Notes: generated from the letters alone by a model not told the origin. A DNA stretch of 64,000 nt from Mesorhizobium sp. CA14 (GCF_020165195.1 NZ_JAIUHR010000025.1:1-64000); one strand, 5' to 3'; shown: positions 34,760 through 42,463, counted from the stretch's first letter. Translations and numbers: made by a program.

Positions 34760-35089
34760 TTACATATTGGACGGCGCATTGCCCTCGGCACTATCGCCGT
34801 CCGGGCGCGCCTTGTGAACCCAGATGGCATGGCGGATGCGCGCAATCCGGTAGGCGTCGAGGATCGAGAAGGCATAGATCAGGAAGCCGCCGGCATGGCG
34901 GCCGATGAAGCTGGCGTCGGCCGGCGCCAGCTTCATCGTTATCCAGCCAAGGATCACCATGAAGAACAGGAACTGCAGGCCGCGCGCCGGCACGCCGAGC
35001 ATGACATGGCCGCTTGCCGGCAAGACGATCGCGGCGCCGAGCACGAGATAGGGATTCGCGGGAGCAGGGGTGGCGGTTTCGTCGCTCAT
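34760..35089 (-). CDS. Small conserved membrane protein of the methylamine operon
   Basis: This is a 109-residue protein of unknown function. Two or three hydrophobic stretches are visible: NPYLVLGAAIVLPASGHVML, RGLQFLFFMVILGWITMKLA and GGFLIYAFSILDAYRIARIR. The charged tail ends in ARPDGDSAEGNAPSNM. The pattern resembles small integral membrane proteins with an ALPGxGH-like N-terminal helix. Its ATG overlaps the stop of the 229-residue gene upstream (ATGA), so the two are translationally coupled. It lies between the permease and mgsA within the island and may help transport or membrane assembly; this is only inferred from place. Confidence 0.75.
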   Translation of the reverse strand: MSDETATPAPANPYLVLGAAIVLPASGHVMLGVPARGLQFLFFMVILGWITMKLAPADASFIGRHAGGFLIYAFSILDAYRIARIRHAIWVHKARPDGDSAEGNAPSNM

Positions 35090-35775
35090 GCGGCCCGCTT
35101 TTCGCGCTGGTTGATGGCTTGGCGAAGCGTCGAGGCTGCCTCGAGCAGCCGTTCAATCAAGGCCGGATCGATCCCGGCATCGCCGAAGGCGGCCTGCCGG
35201 AACACGCCGTAGCGTGCGCGCTCGGCCTCGGCCAGCAGCCAGACGATGCGCACGCCCTTCGGCGTGATCAGCAATTCCTTGGCGCGCCCTTCTGCAAAGA
35301 TGTCTGTATGCGCGGCGATCAGATCCTGCGGGAAGGCGACGCCTCTGCGGTCCGTCCTGAGCACCGCGTCGGCGGGAAAGCCGAGCACCTTCGGCAGCGT
35401 GTGCGGCAGATGGTCGAAATTGGAGAATGTCGTCGCCGAATTCGGCCGCATCATCATGTCGAAGACACCCGGCACCGCGACCGGCTCGGTGATCGAAACG
35501 CTGAGCCAGCGCGTCGGCAGCTTTCGTGTCGCCAGCGTGTCGACGATGGTGCGCAGCTGAACGCGCTGGCCGTTCCAGGAACCGGCCCAGGTGACGACGC
35601 CGGCCGTGCCGTCGGAAATGTCGGCGGCATCCGCAACGACGCTGCGGATGCTCGCCATATCGGCGGCCAAAGCCGCCTTCGCCCTGTTGCGGCCGGCACG
35701 CGCCAGCCAGGCAATATGGGCGGCGACGGCCAATGCGATCGCCCCGGCAAGCAGTACTGACGTCAGCTCCGACAT
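35086..35775 (-). CDS. Membrane-anchored protein of unknown function in the methylamine operon
   Basis: This is a 229-residue protein with one N-terminal membrane segment (SVLLAGAIALAVAAHIAWLA) and an otherwise soluble body. I recognise no domain. Notable stretches are SVVADAADISDGTAGVVTWA, RWLSVSITEPVAVPGVFDMM and RFDHL-like NFDHLPHTLPKVLGFPADAV. Many Arg/Asp residues occur near the C-terminus (ALIERLLEAASTLRQAINQR). It is coupled by ATGA to the following 109-residue gene. A hairpin (GGCCCGCC/GGCGGGCC, 35788-35810) separates it from the permease upstream. The pair may be a two-protein membrane module specific to this pathway. Confidence 0.72.
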   Translation of the reverse strand: MSELTSVLLAGAIALAVAAHIAWLARAGRNRAKAALAADMASIRSVVADAADISDGTAGVVTWAGSWNGQRVQLRTIVDTLATRKLPTRWLSVSITEPVAVPGVFDMMMRPNSATTFSNFDHLPHTLPKVLGFPADAVLRTDRRGVAFPQDLIAAHTDIFAEGRAKELLITPKGVRIVWLLAEAERARYGVFRQAAFGDAGIDPALIERLLEAASTLRQAINQREKRAA

Positions 35776-35787
35776 TTCGATACGCCA

Positions 35788-35810
35788 CGGCCCGCCGTGA
35801 ACAGGCGGGC
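35788..35810. terminator. Hairpin between the permease and the 229-residue gene
   Basis: GGCCCGCC and GGCGGGCC form an 8-bp perfect stem with a 7-base loop in a 46-bp gap. On the plus strand it is followed by TTTACT; in the direction of the operon (minus) there is no T-run, so partial attenuation or mRNA processing is more likely than full termination. Confidence 0.45.
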
Positions 35811-35821
35811 CTTTACTCCAC

Positions 35822-37228
35822 TCAATAACCCTGCGGCTTCGGCCACGGCATGGAGAACTGATCGCCGCGCCGCACGAACTTGTAGCGGTAGAAGTGGAAC
35901 CAAAGCGAGATCAGGAAATAGAACACCGTCATCGCGATCAACTGCGAGCCGAAGCCGAGGAAGATGGCGAAAAACGTCACCATGCACAGGCAGAACAGGA
36001 CTATCGCCGGCAGCGGATGGAAAGGGTGTGTGTAGCCGCGACGAATCGAACCCAGTGGCCACTTCTTGCGGAACATCATGATGTTGATGCTCATGAAGGT
36101 GTATTGCAGCACGCCCGACAGGATCGAGAAGGTGATCGCCTGGTTGAGGTCGGCGATGAAGGCGAAGGCCAGCGCGATCGGCAGCAGGAACAGGATCGAG
36201 CGATAGGGCGTGCGGTATTTCGGATGCACCGCCGAGAACCAGCTAGGCAGATAGCGGTCGCGGCCGAGCGAGAACCAGGCGCGCGCCGCGTCGTTGATGC
36301 AGCCATTGGCCGAGGCAAGCGCTGCCAGCAGCGTCGCGATGAAGAGCAGGTTTTCCAGCAGCGGGCTGCCGGTCAGCTTGCCGGCGTCCCACAGCGGATA
36401 ATAGGTGATGCCGAGATATTCCCAGGGCATCAGCGAGGCGCAGACATACCAGGTCATCGCCGCGGCGATCAGAAGCGTGATCATACCGGCCATGGTGCCG
36501 TAGGGCAGGGAACGCGCCGGCGAGCGCACTTCCTCGGCTGCCTGGGTGGTGCCCTCGATGCCGAGATAATACCAGATGCCGAACTGGAAGGCAGCGATGA
36601 CGCCGATCCAGCCATAGGGCAGCGCGTTGCCGGGCGTGACCAGCTCGTTGAGCTTCAGCACCGCGCCTTGCGTCCACGGGCTGACGGAAAAGAACAGGAT
36701 CACGATCGAGACATAGGCGATCGCGGTGATGACGAAATTGACGTTGAGCGTCATCAGCACGCCGCGATAATTGAGCCAGGCGAGCACCACGATGGTGGCG
36801 GCGATGAAGGAATTGTGCGTCAGCCCCTCGATGCCGGCCTTGGCGACGATCGTGTCGCCGAGCAGGATCGCGTCCGACACTTCGAGCATGGTGTAGGCAA
36901 ACACCAGGAACAGCGCGACGTTGAAGGCCATCAGCGGCCCGACGATATGCTTGGCCTGCGCGTATTGGCCGCCGGCAGCGGCGACGGTGGACGTCACCTC
37001 CGAATCGATCATGGCGACCGAGGTGTAGAGCAGTCCAACCACCCAGCAGACGATCAGCGCGGCGAGCGCGCCGCCCTTGTCGGCGGAGAAATTCCAGCCG
37101 GTGAACTCGCCGACCAGCACGATGCCGACGCCGAGCGCCCACACATGCGCCGGGCCGAGCACCCGAAGCAGCGAGACCCTGTCGCCGTGGATTGTCGTCG
37201 TTTGTGCCGTTTCAACCGCAGCCGTCAT
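35822..37228 (-). CDS. APC superfamily permease linked to the methylamine pathway genes
   Basis: This is a permease of about 468 residues with 12 predicted membrane segments (for example VWALGVGIVLVGEFTGWNFS, ALIVCWVVGLLYTSVAMIDS, ALFLVFAYTMLEVSDAILLG, FQFGIWYYLGIEGTTQAAEE). The TGWNFS and GIEGTTQAAEE stretches resemble ethanolamine/amino-acid permeases of the APC group. ATG 37228 is chosen; a GTG immediately after the upstream stop (37240) is possible. It is preceded by three genes for very small membrane proteins and followed by two unknown membrane-associated proteins and then mgsA. A role in uptake of methylamine, dimethylamine or a related amine is likely from context, not proven. Confidence 0.85.
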   Translation of the reverse strand: MTAAVETAQTTTIHGDRVSLLRVLGPAHVWALGVGIVLVGEFTGWNFSADKGGALAALIVCWVVGLLYTSVAMIDSEVTSTVAAAGGQYAQAKHIVGPLMAFNVALFLVFAYTMLEVSDAILLGDTIVAKAGIEGLTHNSFIAATIVVLAWLNYRGVLMTLNVNFVITAIAYVSIVILFFSVSPWTQGAVLKLNELVTPGNALPYGWIGVIAAFQFGIWYYLGIEGTTQAAEEVRSPARSLPYGTMAGMITLLIAAAMTWYVCASLMPWEYLGITYYPLWDAGKLTGSPLLENLLFIATLLAALASANGCINDAARAWFSLGRDRYLPSWFSAVHPKYRTPYRSILFLLPIALAFAFIADLNQAITFSILSGVLQYTFMSINIMMFRKKWPLGSIRRGYTHPFHPLPAIVLFCLCMVTFFAIFLGFGSQLIAMTVFYFLISLWFHFYRYKFVRRGDQFSMPWPKPQGY

Positions 37229-37240
37229 ATCAGTCCCCAC

Positions 37241-37402
37241 TCAGATCCGGTGTTTTTCGGAAACGGCTTCAAGCTCACCTTCACGGGAAGACGTCAAAGT
37301 CTCCTCGGAATAGGTCGTGTCGACATTGAACCAGTCGTAGAGCATCCACGCCGCAAGCACGACCGAGATGCCCCAGCAAACGTAAGACAGTCCCATCCAC
37401 AT
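37241..37402 (-). CDS. 53-residue single-span membrane protein
   Basis: This short frame reads MWMGLSYVCWGISVVLAAWM, then a Leu-Tyr-Asp-Trp segment and a charged tail rich in Glu/Ser ending EKHRI. It has one clear membrane helix with an N-terminal outside/inside signal of few charges and an acidic C-terminal tail. GGGGAAA lies about six bases before the ATG, and its TGA abuts the permease gene, so it is a likely co-translated accessory peptide of the permease. I know no family for it. It could alternatively start at the second Met. Confidence 0.65.
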   Translation of the reverse strand: MWMGLSYVCWGISVVLAAWMLYDWFNVDTTYSEETLTSSREGELEAVSEKHRI

Positions 37403-37470
37403 GATGCTTTCCCCGGTCTCTTGTCGTCAAAAGTCTCTTTGGTCGTCAAAAGCTTCTTTGTCGCCGAAGC

Positions 37471-37848
37471 CTATTTGTCGTCGAACTTCTCGTTGATGAC
37501 GTCGCGATATTCCTTATCGGAGGCGCGGAACAGGAAGACGAAATAGGCGACCAGCACGATCGCCATGATAATCAGCGTCGGCCAGTCGATGATGTAGTGG
37601 AAGCGGTTCTGGATGATGTCGTGCGCCGTCTCCGGCGTGTAGCCGAGCTTCTCCCAGATCGAGGCCATGGTGGCGTTCTGGCCGAGCGCGTCCCAGGTCT
37701 TGGCGTCGAGCGGATCGATCGACTTCGCCGCACCGGCGAGGCCGAGCTTGAGCGGCAGCCAGAGCGCCACGAAGATAGCGACGACCACGACCGCGATGTC
37801 GAGGATCTGTCCGGCCTTGTTCTGCTCCGGCGGGATATAGCGGGCCAT
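37471..37848 (-). CDS. Small membrane protein with two membrane segments (125 residues)
   Basis: This 125-residue protein has ILDIAVVVVAIFVALWLPLK near residue 15 and WPTLIIMAIVLVAYFVFLFR near 90, separated by a soluble loop with KSIDPLDAKTWDALGQNATM and WEKLGYTPETAHDIIQNRFH. The C-terminus is charged (ASDKEYRDVINEKFDDK). GGGAG precedes ATG 37848. It lies 11 bp after the 95-residue gene and 68 bp before the 53-residue gene. The family is unknown to me. Its position and co-orientation suggest a subunit or assembly factor of the permease module. Confidence 0.78.
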   Translation of the reverse strand: MARYIPPEQNKAGQILDIAVVVVAIFVALWLPLKLGLAGAAKSIDPLDAKTWDALGQNATMASIWEKLGYTPETAHDIIQNRFHYIIDWPTLIIMAIVLVAYFVFLFRASDKEYRDVINEKFDDK

Positions 37849-37859
37849 GGTTTCTCCCT

Positions 37860-38147
37860 TCAGGATTGACGGTTGCGGGCCGCGTCGGCGTTCTTGATGT
37901 CGAGCCCGTAGATGAAGTCCTTGTCTTCCTTGTAGTGGTTGAGCATGGCGAGGATCGCCGCGGTGTTGAAGATCAGCACCGCGGCGGCTGCAACCGCCAC
38001 CACGAGCTTGATGCCGCTGTGCGGAATGTATGGCCATGTCATCAGGAGGACGAAGAGGATCGTCGCCCACAGGCAAACGATCAGGAGCACGGATCCGCGC
38101 ACGTCGGAACGGTACAGCGCTTCGACGCGCTGCTGCAGGTCGGACAT
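37860..38147 (-). CDS. Small membrane protein with two membrane segments (95 residues)
   Basis: This 95-residue protein is the first gene of the large minus-strand run. Two membrane segments are visible: LLIVCLWATILFVLLMTWPY and KLVVAVAAAAVLIFNTAAIL, with an amphipathic N-terminus (MSDLQQRVEALYRSDVRG) and the tail NHYKEDKDFIYGLDIKNADA. Start ATG 38147 follows AGGGGAAAA; the frame is open further upstream to 38198 but runs towards the operator. The candidate operator at 38211 lies 64 bp before the start. Confidence 0.77.
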   Translation of the reverse strand: MSDLQQRVEALYRSDVRGSVLLIVCLWATILFVLLMTWPYIPHSGIKLVVAVAAAAVLIFNTAAILAMLNHYKEDKDFIYGLDIKNADAARNRQS

Positions 38148-38195
38148 CGTTTTTTCCCCTTCTGGCGACGTCCGGCCCTGAAATGACCGGGCGTC

Positions 38196-38226
38196 CACTC
38201 TTTCAACAGAGTGAAATTTTTTTCAT
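38196..38226. promoter_or_regulatory. Compound candidate operator between the transport genes and dmm
   Basis: CACTCT and AGAGTG (6-bp spacer, 38196-38213) are immediately continued by GTGAAATTTTTTTCAT (38211-38226), in which TGAAA and TTTCA form a perfect inverted repeat with a 4-bp spacer. It sits in the divergent 285-bp gap, 64 bp before the minus-strand operon. Similar sites precede tmm, mgsA and tdm. Confidence 0.6.
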
Positions 38227-38309
38227 AAATTCTGCCCGATTCCCGAAATTGTCAAGCCGGATTTACGCATCGTAAACCGTTTGTCCCCGGGCAAGAAATT
38301 TGCCTGACA

Positions 38310-38325
38310 ATGAAATTATTTGCTT
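38310..38325 (+). promoter_or_regulatory. Second island operator-like site, upstream of dmmD
   Basis: ATGAAATTATTTGCTT matches the tmm site in 11 of 16 positions, about 108 bp before dmmD. Further GAAATT cores lie at 38245 and 38295, so the gap holds four such cores. Confidence 0.4.
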
Positions 38326-38432
38326 CAAGGGGATTGCAGGGCTTCGCCGTTTGCGGTCAATATTCGACCAAGCTCCGCCACCAAGCAGGAGCAGGGAACA
38401 GCAACGGCTTAAATCGCACGGAGGACGATCGG

Positions 38433-39566
38433 ATGACGGCATCCTGGAGATTCTCGACCCTGGCGGATCGCCATCGCGCGCTCGGCTCGAAACTCGAGGA
38501 CTGGAGCGGCATGGGCACCGCCTGGACCTACGACAAGAATGCCGACGAGGAATATATCGCGATCCGCACCAAGGCCGGGCTGATGGACGTCTCCGGCCTG
38601 AAGAAGGTCCACATCACCGGGCCGCATGCCTCGCATCTGATCGACCTCGCCACGACGCGCGACGTGGAAAAGATCTATCCCGGCAAGTCGGCCTATGCCT
38701 GCATGCTGAACGAGGCCGGCAAATTCACCGACGACTGCATCCTCTACCGCATCAGCCCGAACTCGTGGATGGTCGTGCACGGCTCCGGCACCGGCCATGA
38801 GGAGCTGCAGCGGGCGGCGATGGGCCGCGATGTCTCGCTGCGCTTCGACGACAATCTGCACGACCTTTCGCTGCAAGGCCCGACCGCCGTTGATTACCTG
38901 GCCAAGCATGTGCCGGGCATCCGCGACCTCAACTATTTCCATCACATGCAGACGCAGCTCTTCGGCTTTCCGGTGATGATCTCGCGCACCGGCTACACCG
39001 GCGAGCGCGGCTACGAGATCTTCTGCCGCGGCCAGGATGCCGGCACGATCTGGGACAGGCTCCTCGAGGAGGGCAAAAGCGCCGGCATCATTCCCTGCCG
39101 CTTCACCACGCTCGACATGCTGCGCGTCGAGAGCTACCTGCTCTTCTACCCCTACGACAATTCCCAGAAATATCCGTTCGAGAACGAAGGTCCCGGCGAC
39201 ACGCTGTGGGAGCTTGGCCTCGACTTCACCGTCAGTCCCGGCAAGACCGGCTTCCGCGGCGCCGAGGAGCATTATCGGCTGAAGGGCAAGGAGCGCTTCA
39301 AGATCTATGGCGTGCTGCTCGACGGCAAGGAACCGGCGGACGAGGGCGCGCCCGTCTACCGCGACGGCAGACAAGTCGGCGTGGTAACCTGCGCCATGTA
39401 TTCGCCGCTGGTCGAGAAATCGATGGGCATCGCCCGTCTCGACGTCGACTGCGCGGTCAAGGACACCAAGCTCGAGATTCGCAACAGGAGCGGGTCGATC
39501 AAGGCGACGGCGCAGCCCTTGCCGTTCGATGATCCGAAGAAGACCAAGCGCACCGCCAAGGGTTGA
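38433..39566 (+). CDS. dmmD: GcvT-type THF-binding subunit of dimethylamine N-demethylase
   Basis: This 377-residue protein of the aminomethyltransferase (GcvT) family has AWTYDKNADEEYIAIRTKAG, LMDVSGLKKVHITGPHASHL, DDCILYRISPNSWMVVHGSG, RTGYTGERGYEIFCRGQDAG and TLDMLRVESYLLFYPYDNSQ. In the heme-dependent oxidative N-demethylase it is the folate subunit (delta; DmmD) that captures the formaldehyde formed from dimethylamine as methylene-THF. Start ATG 38433 has GGAGG seven bases upstream. It is the first gene of the dmm operon and is followed by a palindromic repeat in the 142-bp gap before dmmA. Confidence 0.87.
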   Translation: MTASWRFSTLADRHRALGSKLEDWSGMGTAWTYDKNADEEYIAIRTKAGLMDVSGLKKVHITGPHASHLIDLATTRDVEKIYPGKSAYACMLNEAGKFTDDCILYRISPNSWMVVHGSGTGHEELQRAAMGRDVSLRFDDNLHDLSLQGPTAVDYLAKHVPGIRDLNYFHHMQTQLFGFPVMISRTGYTGERGYEIFCRGQDAGTIWDRLLEEGKSAGIIPCRFTTLDMLRVESYLLFYPYDNSQKYPFENEGPGDTLWELGLDFTVSPGKTGFRGAEEHYRLKGKERFKIYGVLLDGKEPADEGAPVYRDGRQVGVVTCAMYSPLVEKSMGIARLDVDCAVKDTKLEIRNRSGSIKATAQPLPFDDPKKTKRTAKG

Positions 39567-39600
39567 GGCATCATCAGCGGGGAGGGGTTTCGAGGCACTA

Positions 39601-39649
39601 GAGCATGATCCCGAAAAGTGGGAACCGGTCTTTGGAAAAGATCATGCTC
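39601..39649. repeat. Palindromic repeat between dmmD and dmmA
   Basis: GAGCATGATC and GATCATGCTC ends with CCGAAAA/TTTGG-type inner arms belong to the same family as the copies in the mgd operon, but the centre is changed to GTGGGAACCGG. It lies within the operon, in the only large gap. Confidence 0.8.
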
Positions 39650-39708
39650 CAACAAGGGGTTAGATCAGGGTTGCATTTCAACGAAACGTCATCCTGATCT
39701 AAGAAAGA

Positions 39709-40305
39709 ATGGCAGCCAAGACGATCATCAGCCGGCCCATTTACGGAACGCTGTCGCCGCAGCCCGGCAAGCACCATCTCTTCATCGCCGACGCGGAAGG
39801 CGCGCTGGCGATTACCGACATGGCCGGCAAGGCGCCGCCCGGCTTTTTCGACGGCGCGGAAATCGTCTTCATTCCGGGACCCGAGGGCAAGCACGCGGTG
39901 GCTCTCGAAGCGCTGAAGCCCGCGCAACTCCATATTGCGCCTTCTTTCGCCAGCCTCTTGCCGCGGCTCAAGCATACGCTGACCAACGCCCATATGGGGC
40001 TGCGCCTTTATCTTGCCGGCACCGAAGGCCTGATCGGCCAGGCGATGCAAGTGGCGCTCGAAGCCGGCATCGACAACACTTCCATTGAGACCGAGCATCG
40101 CGGCTCGCTGGCGCGCCGCGTGCAATGCGTGCACTGCAAGGGCATCACCGAGAATGTGACGACGCAGCCGGCCACCTGCTCGCATTGCGGCCTGCTGCTT
40201 TTGGTGCGCGATCACTATTCGCGGCGCCTCGCCGCCTTCCAGGGCGTGTGCATCAACGCCGAGGATCGCTCCGAGAGTCCTCCGATCGAGGAGGCCTTCC
40301 CATGA
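39709..40305 (+). CDS. dmmA: Dimethylamine monooxygenase small subunit with zinc ribbon
   Basis: This is a 198-residue protein of the heme-dependent N-demethylase complex (gamma subunit; DmmA in the dmmDABC naming). Residues 1-110 form a domain with alternating hydrophobic and Gly-rich stretches (KTIISRPIYGTLSPQPGKHH, MAGKAPPGFFDGAEIVFIPG). At the C-terminus a zinc ribbon is clear: VQCVHCKGITENVTTQPATC then SHCGLLLLVRDHYSRRLAAF, that is CxxC and CxxC. It overlaps the reductase gene (ATGA). The family letter is inferred from the operon order; some literature uses the A/B/C letters differently. The exact role of this subunit in electron transfer or formaldehyde channelling is not visible from the sequence. 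Confidence 0.78.
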   Translation: MAAKTIISRPIYGTLSPQPGKHHLFIADAEGALAITDMAGKAPPGFFDGAEIVFIPGPEGKHAVALEALKPAQLHIAPSFASLLPRLKHTLTNAHMGLRLYLAGTEGLIGQAMQVALEAGIDNTSIETEHRGSLARRVQCVHCKGITENVTTQPATCSHCGLLLLVRDHYSRRLAAFQGVCINAEDRSESPPIEEAFP

Positions 40306-41267
40306 GCACCGGCACCACCAAGCTCGACGTCGTCGTCAGCGACGTCGTTCCCGTCAACGATCTCGTGACCCGCTTCCATTTCCGCCGTCGCGACGGCGAG
40401 CTGCTGCCGACCTTTTCCGGCGGCGCCCATGTCGTGGTCGAGATGCGCGACGGCGACCGCACCAGACTCAATCCCTATTCGCTGATGGGCTCGCCGCTCG
40501 ACACGCGCGAATACACAATCTCGGTGCGCCGAGACGATGCCGGCCGCGGCGGCTCGCTGTTCATGCACCGGCAGGTCAAGCCCGGCCTGGAGATGGTGAT
40601 CAGCTATCCGGTCAATCTGTTCTCGCTGGATCTCAGGGCGAAGAAGCACCTGATGCTGGCCGGCGGCATCGGCATCACGCCTTTCATGGCGCAGACGTCG
40701 CAGCTGGCAGGCGTCGGCGGCAATTTCGAATTGCATTACACCTGCCGCACGGCTTCGCTCGGCACCTATGCCGATGTCTTGCAGCAGCGCTATGGCAACC
40801 GGGTCAGGCTCTACCACGACGACCGCGAGGAGCGCATCGACCTCGAGCGGCTCTTGTCCTCGCAGCCGCTCGGCACGCATCTCTATGTCTGCGGGCCGGC
40901 CGGCATGATCAATTGGGTGCGCGACCGCGCGGCTAGCCTCGGATGGCCGCCGGAAACCGTGCATTTCGAGCATTTCGCGGCGCCCCAGCCCGGCGCGCCG
41001 TTCGACGTGACCTTGGCCGTCAGCGGCAAGACGATCCGCGTCGGCGAGCAGCAGAGCCTGCTCGAGGCGATCGAAGCCGCCGGCGTCGACCCGCCTTATC
41101 TCTGCCGCGGCGGCGTTTGCGGCCAGTGCGAGACCAATGTGATCTCCTCCGACGGCAAGTTCATCCACAACGACCACTGGCTGAGCGAGGAAGACCACCG
41201 TTCCGGCTGCAAGATCATGCCTTGCGTCTCGCGCTTCGAGGGCAAGTCGCTGGTCCTGGAAAGATAG
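40302..41267 (+). CDS. dmmB: NAD(P)H-dependent flavin/2Fe-2S reductase subunit
   Basis: This 321-residue reductase has the phthalate-dioxygenase-reductase layout: a flavin-binding N-terminal barrel (RLNPYSLMGSPLDTREYTIS), a nicotinamide-binding domain (LMLAGGIGITPFMAQTSQLA) and a C-terminal plant-type 2Fe-2S ferredoxin with LCRGGVCGQCETN and a late Cys in KIMPCVSRFE. It supplies electrons to the heme subunit encoded downstream (beta subunit; DmmB by order). The start ATG overlaps the dmmA stop. Confidence 0.87.
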   Translation: MSTGTTKLDVVVSDVVPVNDLVTRFHFRRRDGELLPTFSGGAHVVVEMRDGDRTRLNPYSLMGSPLDTREYTISVRRDDAGRGGSLFMHRQVKPGLEMVISYPVNLFSLDLRAKKHLMLAGGIGITPFMAQTSQLAGVGGNFELHYTCRTASLGTYADVLQQRYGNRVRLYHDDREERIDLERLLSSQPLGTHLYVCGPAGMINWVRDRAASLGWPPETVHFEHFAAPQPGAPFDVTLAVSGKTIRVGEQQSLLEAIEAAGVDPPYLCRGGVCGQCETNVISSDGKFIHNDHWLSEEDHRSGCKIMPCVSRFEGKSLVLER

Positions 41268-41276
41268 GAGGCGTCA

Positions 41277-42317
41277 ATGGGCATCACCTTTCGCAAGGAA
41301 ACGTTTCGCGACGACTACACCTTCAGGAATAGTCCGGAGCACATCCGGCGCTTTCCCTTCCCGTTCAACGAAGACTCCTACATGTACGCGGTCAACATCG
41401 AGCCGCATGTGGTCGGGCCGAAAGGCAGCGTGCTCGAGAACCTGATCGACGTCGACGAGCACTATGTCGCCGAGATGCAAGATCGCGCGCTGGTGCTGGC
41501 CGAGGATCCGCTGCGCTGCCAGTCGCTGCCGCATATGACGCTTGCCGGCTGGGACCTGCTCGAGCTTCTGATGGAGCAGCAGGCGCTCGGCTATCCCGAG
41601 CATTTCACACTGGAGCGAAGTGGCGATCGCTGGCGCTGGATCAACGGGCCGCTCGGCATCGACGACACCTTCACCTTCGGCGACACCTCGACGCTGCCCT
41701 ACGGGCCGATGGAGTACATCACCCGCCAGAGCCAGGGCGATTTCTGCATCCTCGACCAGCGCGACGGCAATCTGTGGATGGATGCCGGCATGGTCACCAC
41801 CCAGGCCGACTGGTCGCTCGACTTCGACATCGGCATGAATTTCTTCGAATGGCATGCGCCGGTGCCGCTGGCGCATGAGAAGGGCATTTTCACCCGCGCG
41901 CTGAAATTCCTCACCAACATCCAGCAGGGCAAGCCGGCACGGCGCCTCAACTGGACGATGACCATCAATCCGCGCCTCGACACCAGCCCCGAGAACTATC
42001 ACAAATGGGGCCCGGACCGCGCCACGGTCACGCCGGAGAATGTCGGCCAGAAGGTGCATTTGCGGGTGGAGCTGCAAAGCTTCTGGCGGCTGCCGCGTTC
42101 CAACGCCATTGTCTTCCCGATCCGCTGCTACCTGATCAAGATGGACGAGCTGGTCACGCAGCCGAAATGGGCGCGCCGCCTGCACCGCGTCATCCGCGAC
42201 CTGCCGGAAGAGCTCGCCGCCTATAAGGGTTTGACGCGATATAGGCCGACGCTGGTGGAGTGGCTGTCCGGGCTCGACGACGGCAGCCCGACTTCACCAG
42301 GATTCGGGCCGGATTGA
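41277..42317 (+). CDS. dmmC: Heme-dependent oxidative N-demethylase catalytic subunit (DUF3445)
   Basis: This is a 346-residue DUF3445 protein, the heme-binding PAS-fold catalytic subunit of dimethylamine monooxygenase (alpha subunit of the HODM complex; DmmC by operon order). Typical stretches are RFPFPFNEDSYMYAVNIEPH, VDEHYVAEMQDRALVLAEDP, IDDTFTFGDTSTLPYGPMEY, FDIGMNFFEWHAPVPLAHEK and HLRVELQSFWRLPRSNAIVF. It oxidises dimethylamine to methylamine and formaldehyde with O2 and electrons from the reductase. AGGAGG precedes the ATG by 7 bases. The operon ends here; a facing-repeat hairpin follows. Confidence 0.87.
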   Translation: MGITFRKETFRDDYTFRNSPEHIRRFPFPFNEDSYMYAVNIEPHVVGPKGSVLENLIDVDEHYVAEMQDRALVLAEDPLRCQSLPHMTLAGWDLLELLMEQQALGYPEHFTLERSGDRWRWINGPLGIDDTFTFGDTSTLPYGPMEYITRQSQGDFCILDQRDGNLWMDAGMVTTQADWSLDFDIGMNFFEWHAPVPLAHEKGIFTRALKFLTNIQQGKPARRLNWTMTINPRLDTSPENYHKWGPDRATVTPENVGQKVHLRVELQSFWRLPRSNAIVFPIRCYLIKMDELVTQPKWARRLHRVIRDLPEELAAYKGLTRYRPTLVEWLSGLDDGSPTSPGFGPD

Positions 42318-42321
42318 AGAC

Positions 42322-42458
42322 TTGGGTTCCTCGCCCCGCAAAGCGGGGGAGAGGTGTCCGCGAAGCCGACGGAGAGGGGGCCTTCGTAGGGCGCTCCCCT
42401 TCTCCGTCTCGGCTTCGCCGAGCCCACCTCTCCCCACTTTCGTGGGGCGAGGAACCAA
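42322..42458. repeat. Facing pair of palindromic repeats between dmmC and the regulator gene
   Basis: TTCCTCGCCCCGC and its relatives GCGGGGGAGAGGTG at 42328-42355 meet the inverted CACCTCTCCCCACTTTCGTG and GGGGCGAGGAA at 42425-42453; CGGAGAGGGGG and CTCCCCTTCTCCG also pair. The element fills the 146-bp gap between convergent dmmC and the XRE gene and can end transcripts from both sides. Confidence 0.75.
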
Positions 42459-42463
42459 GCCAC

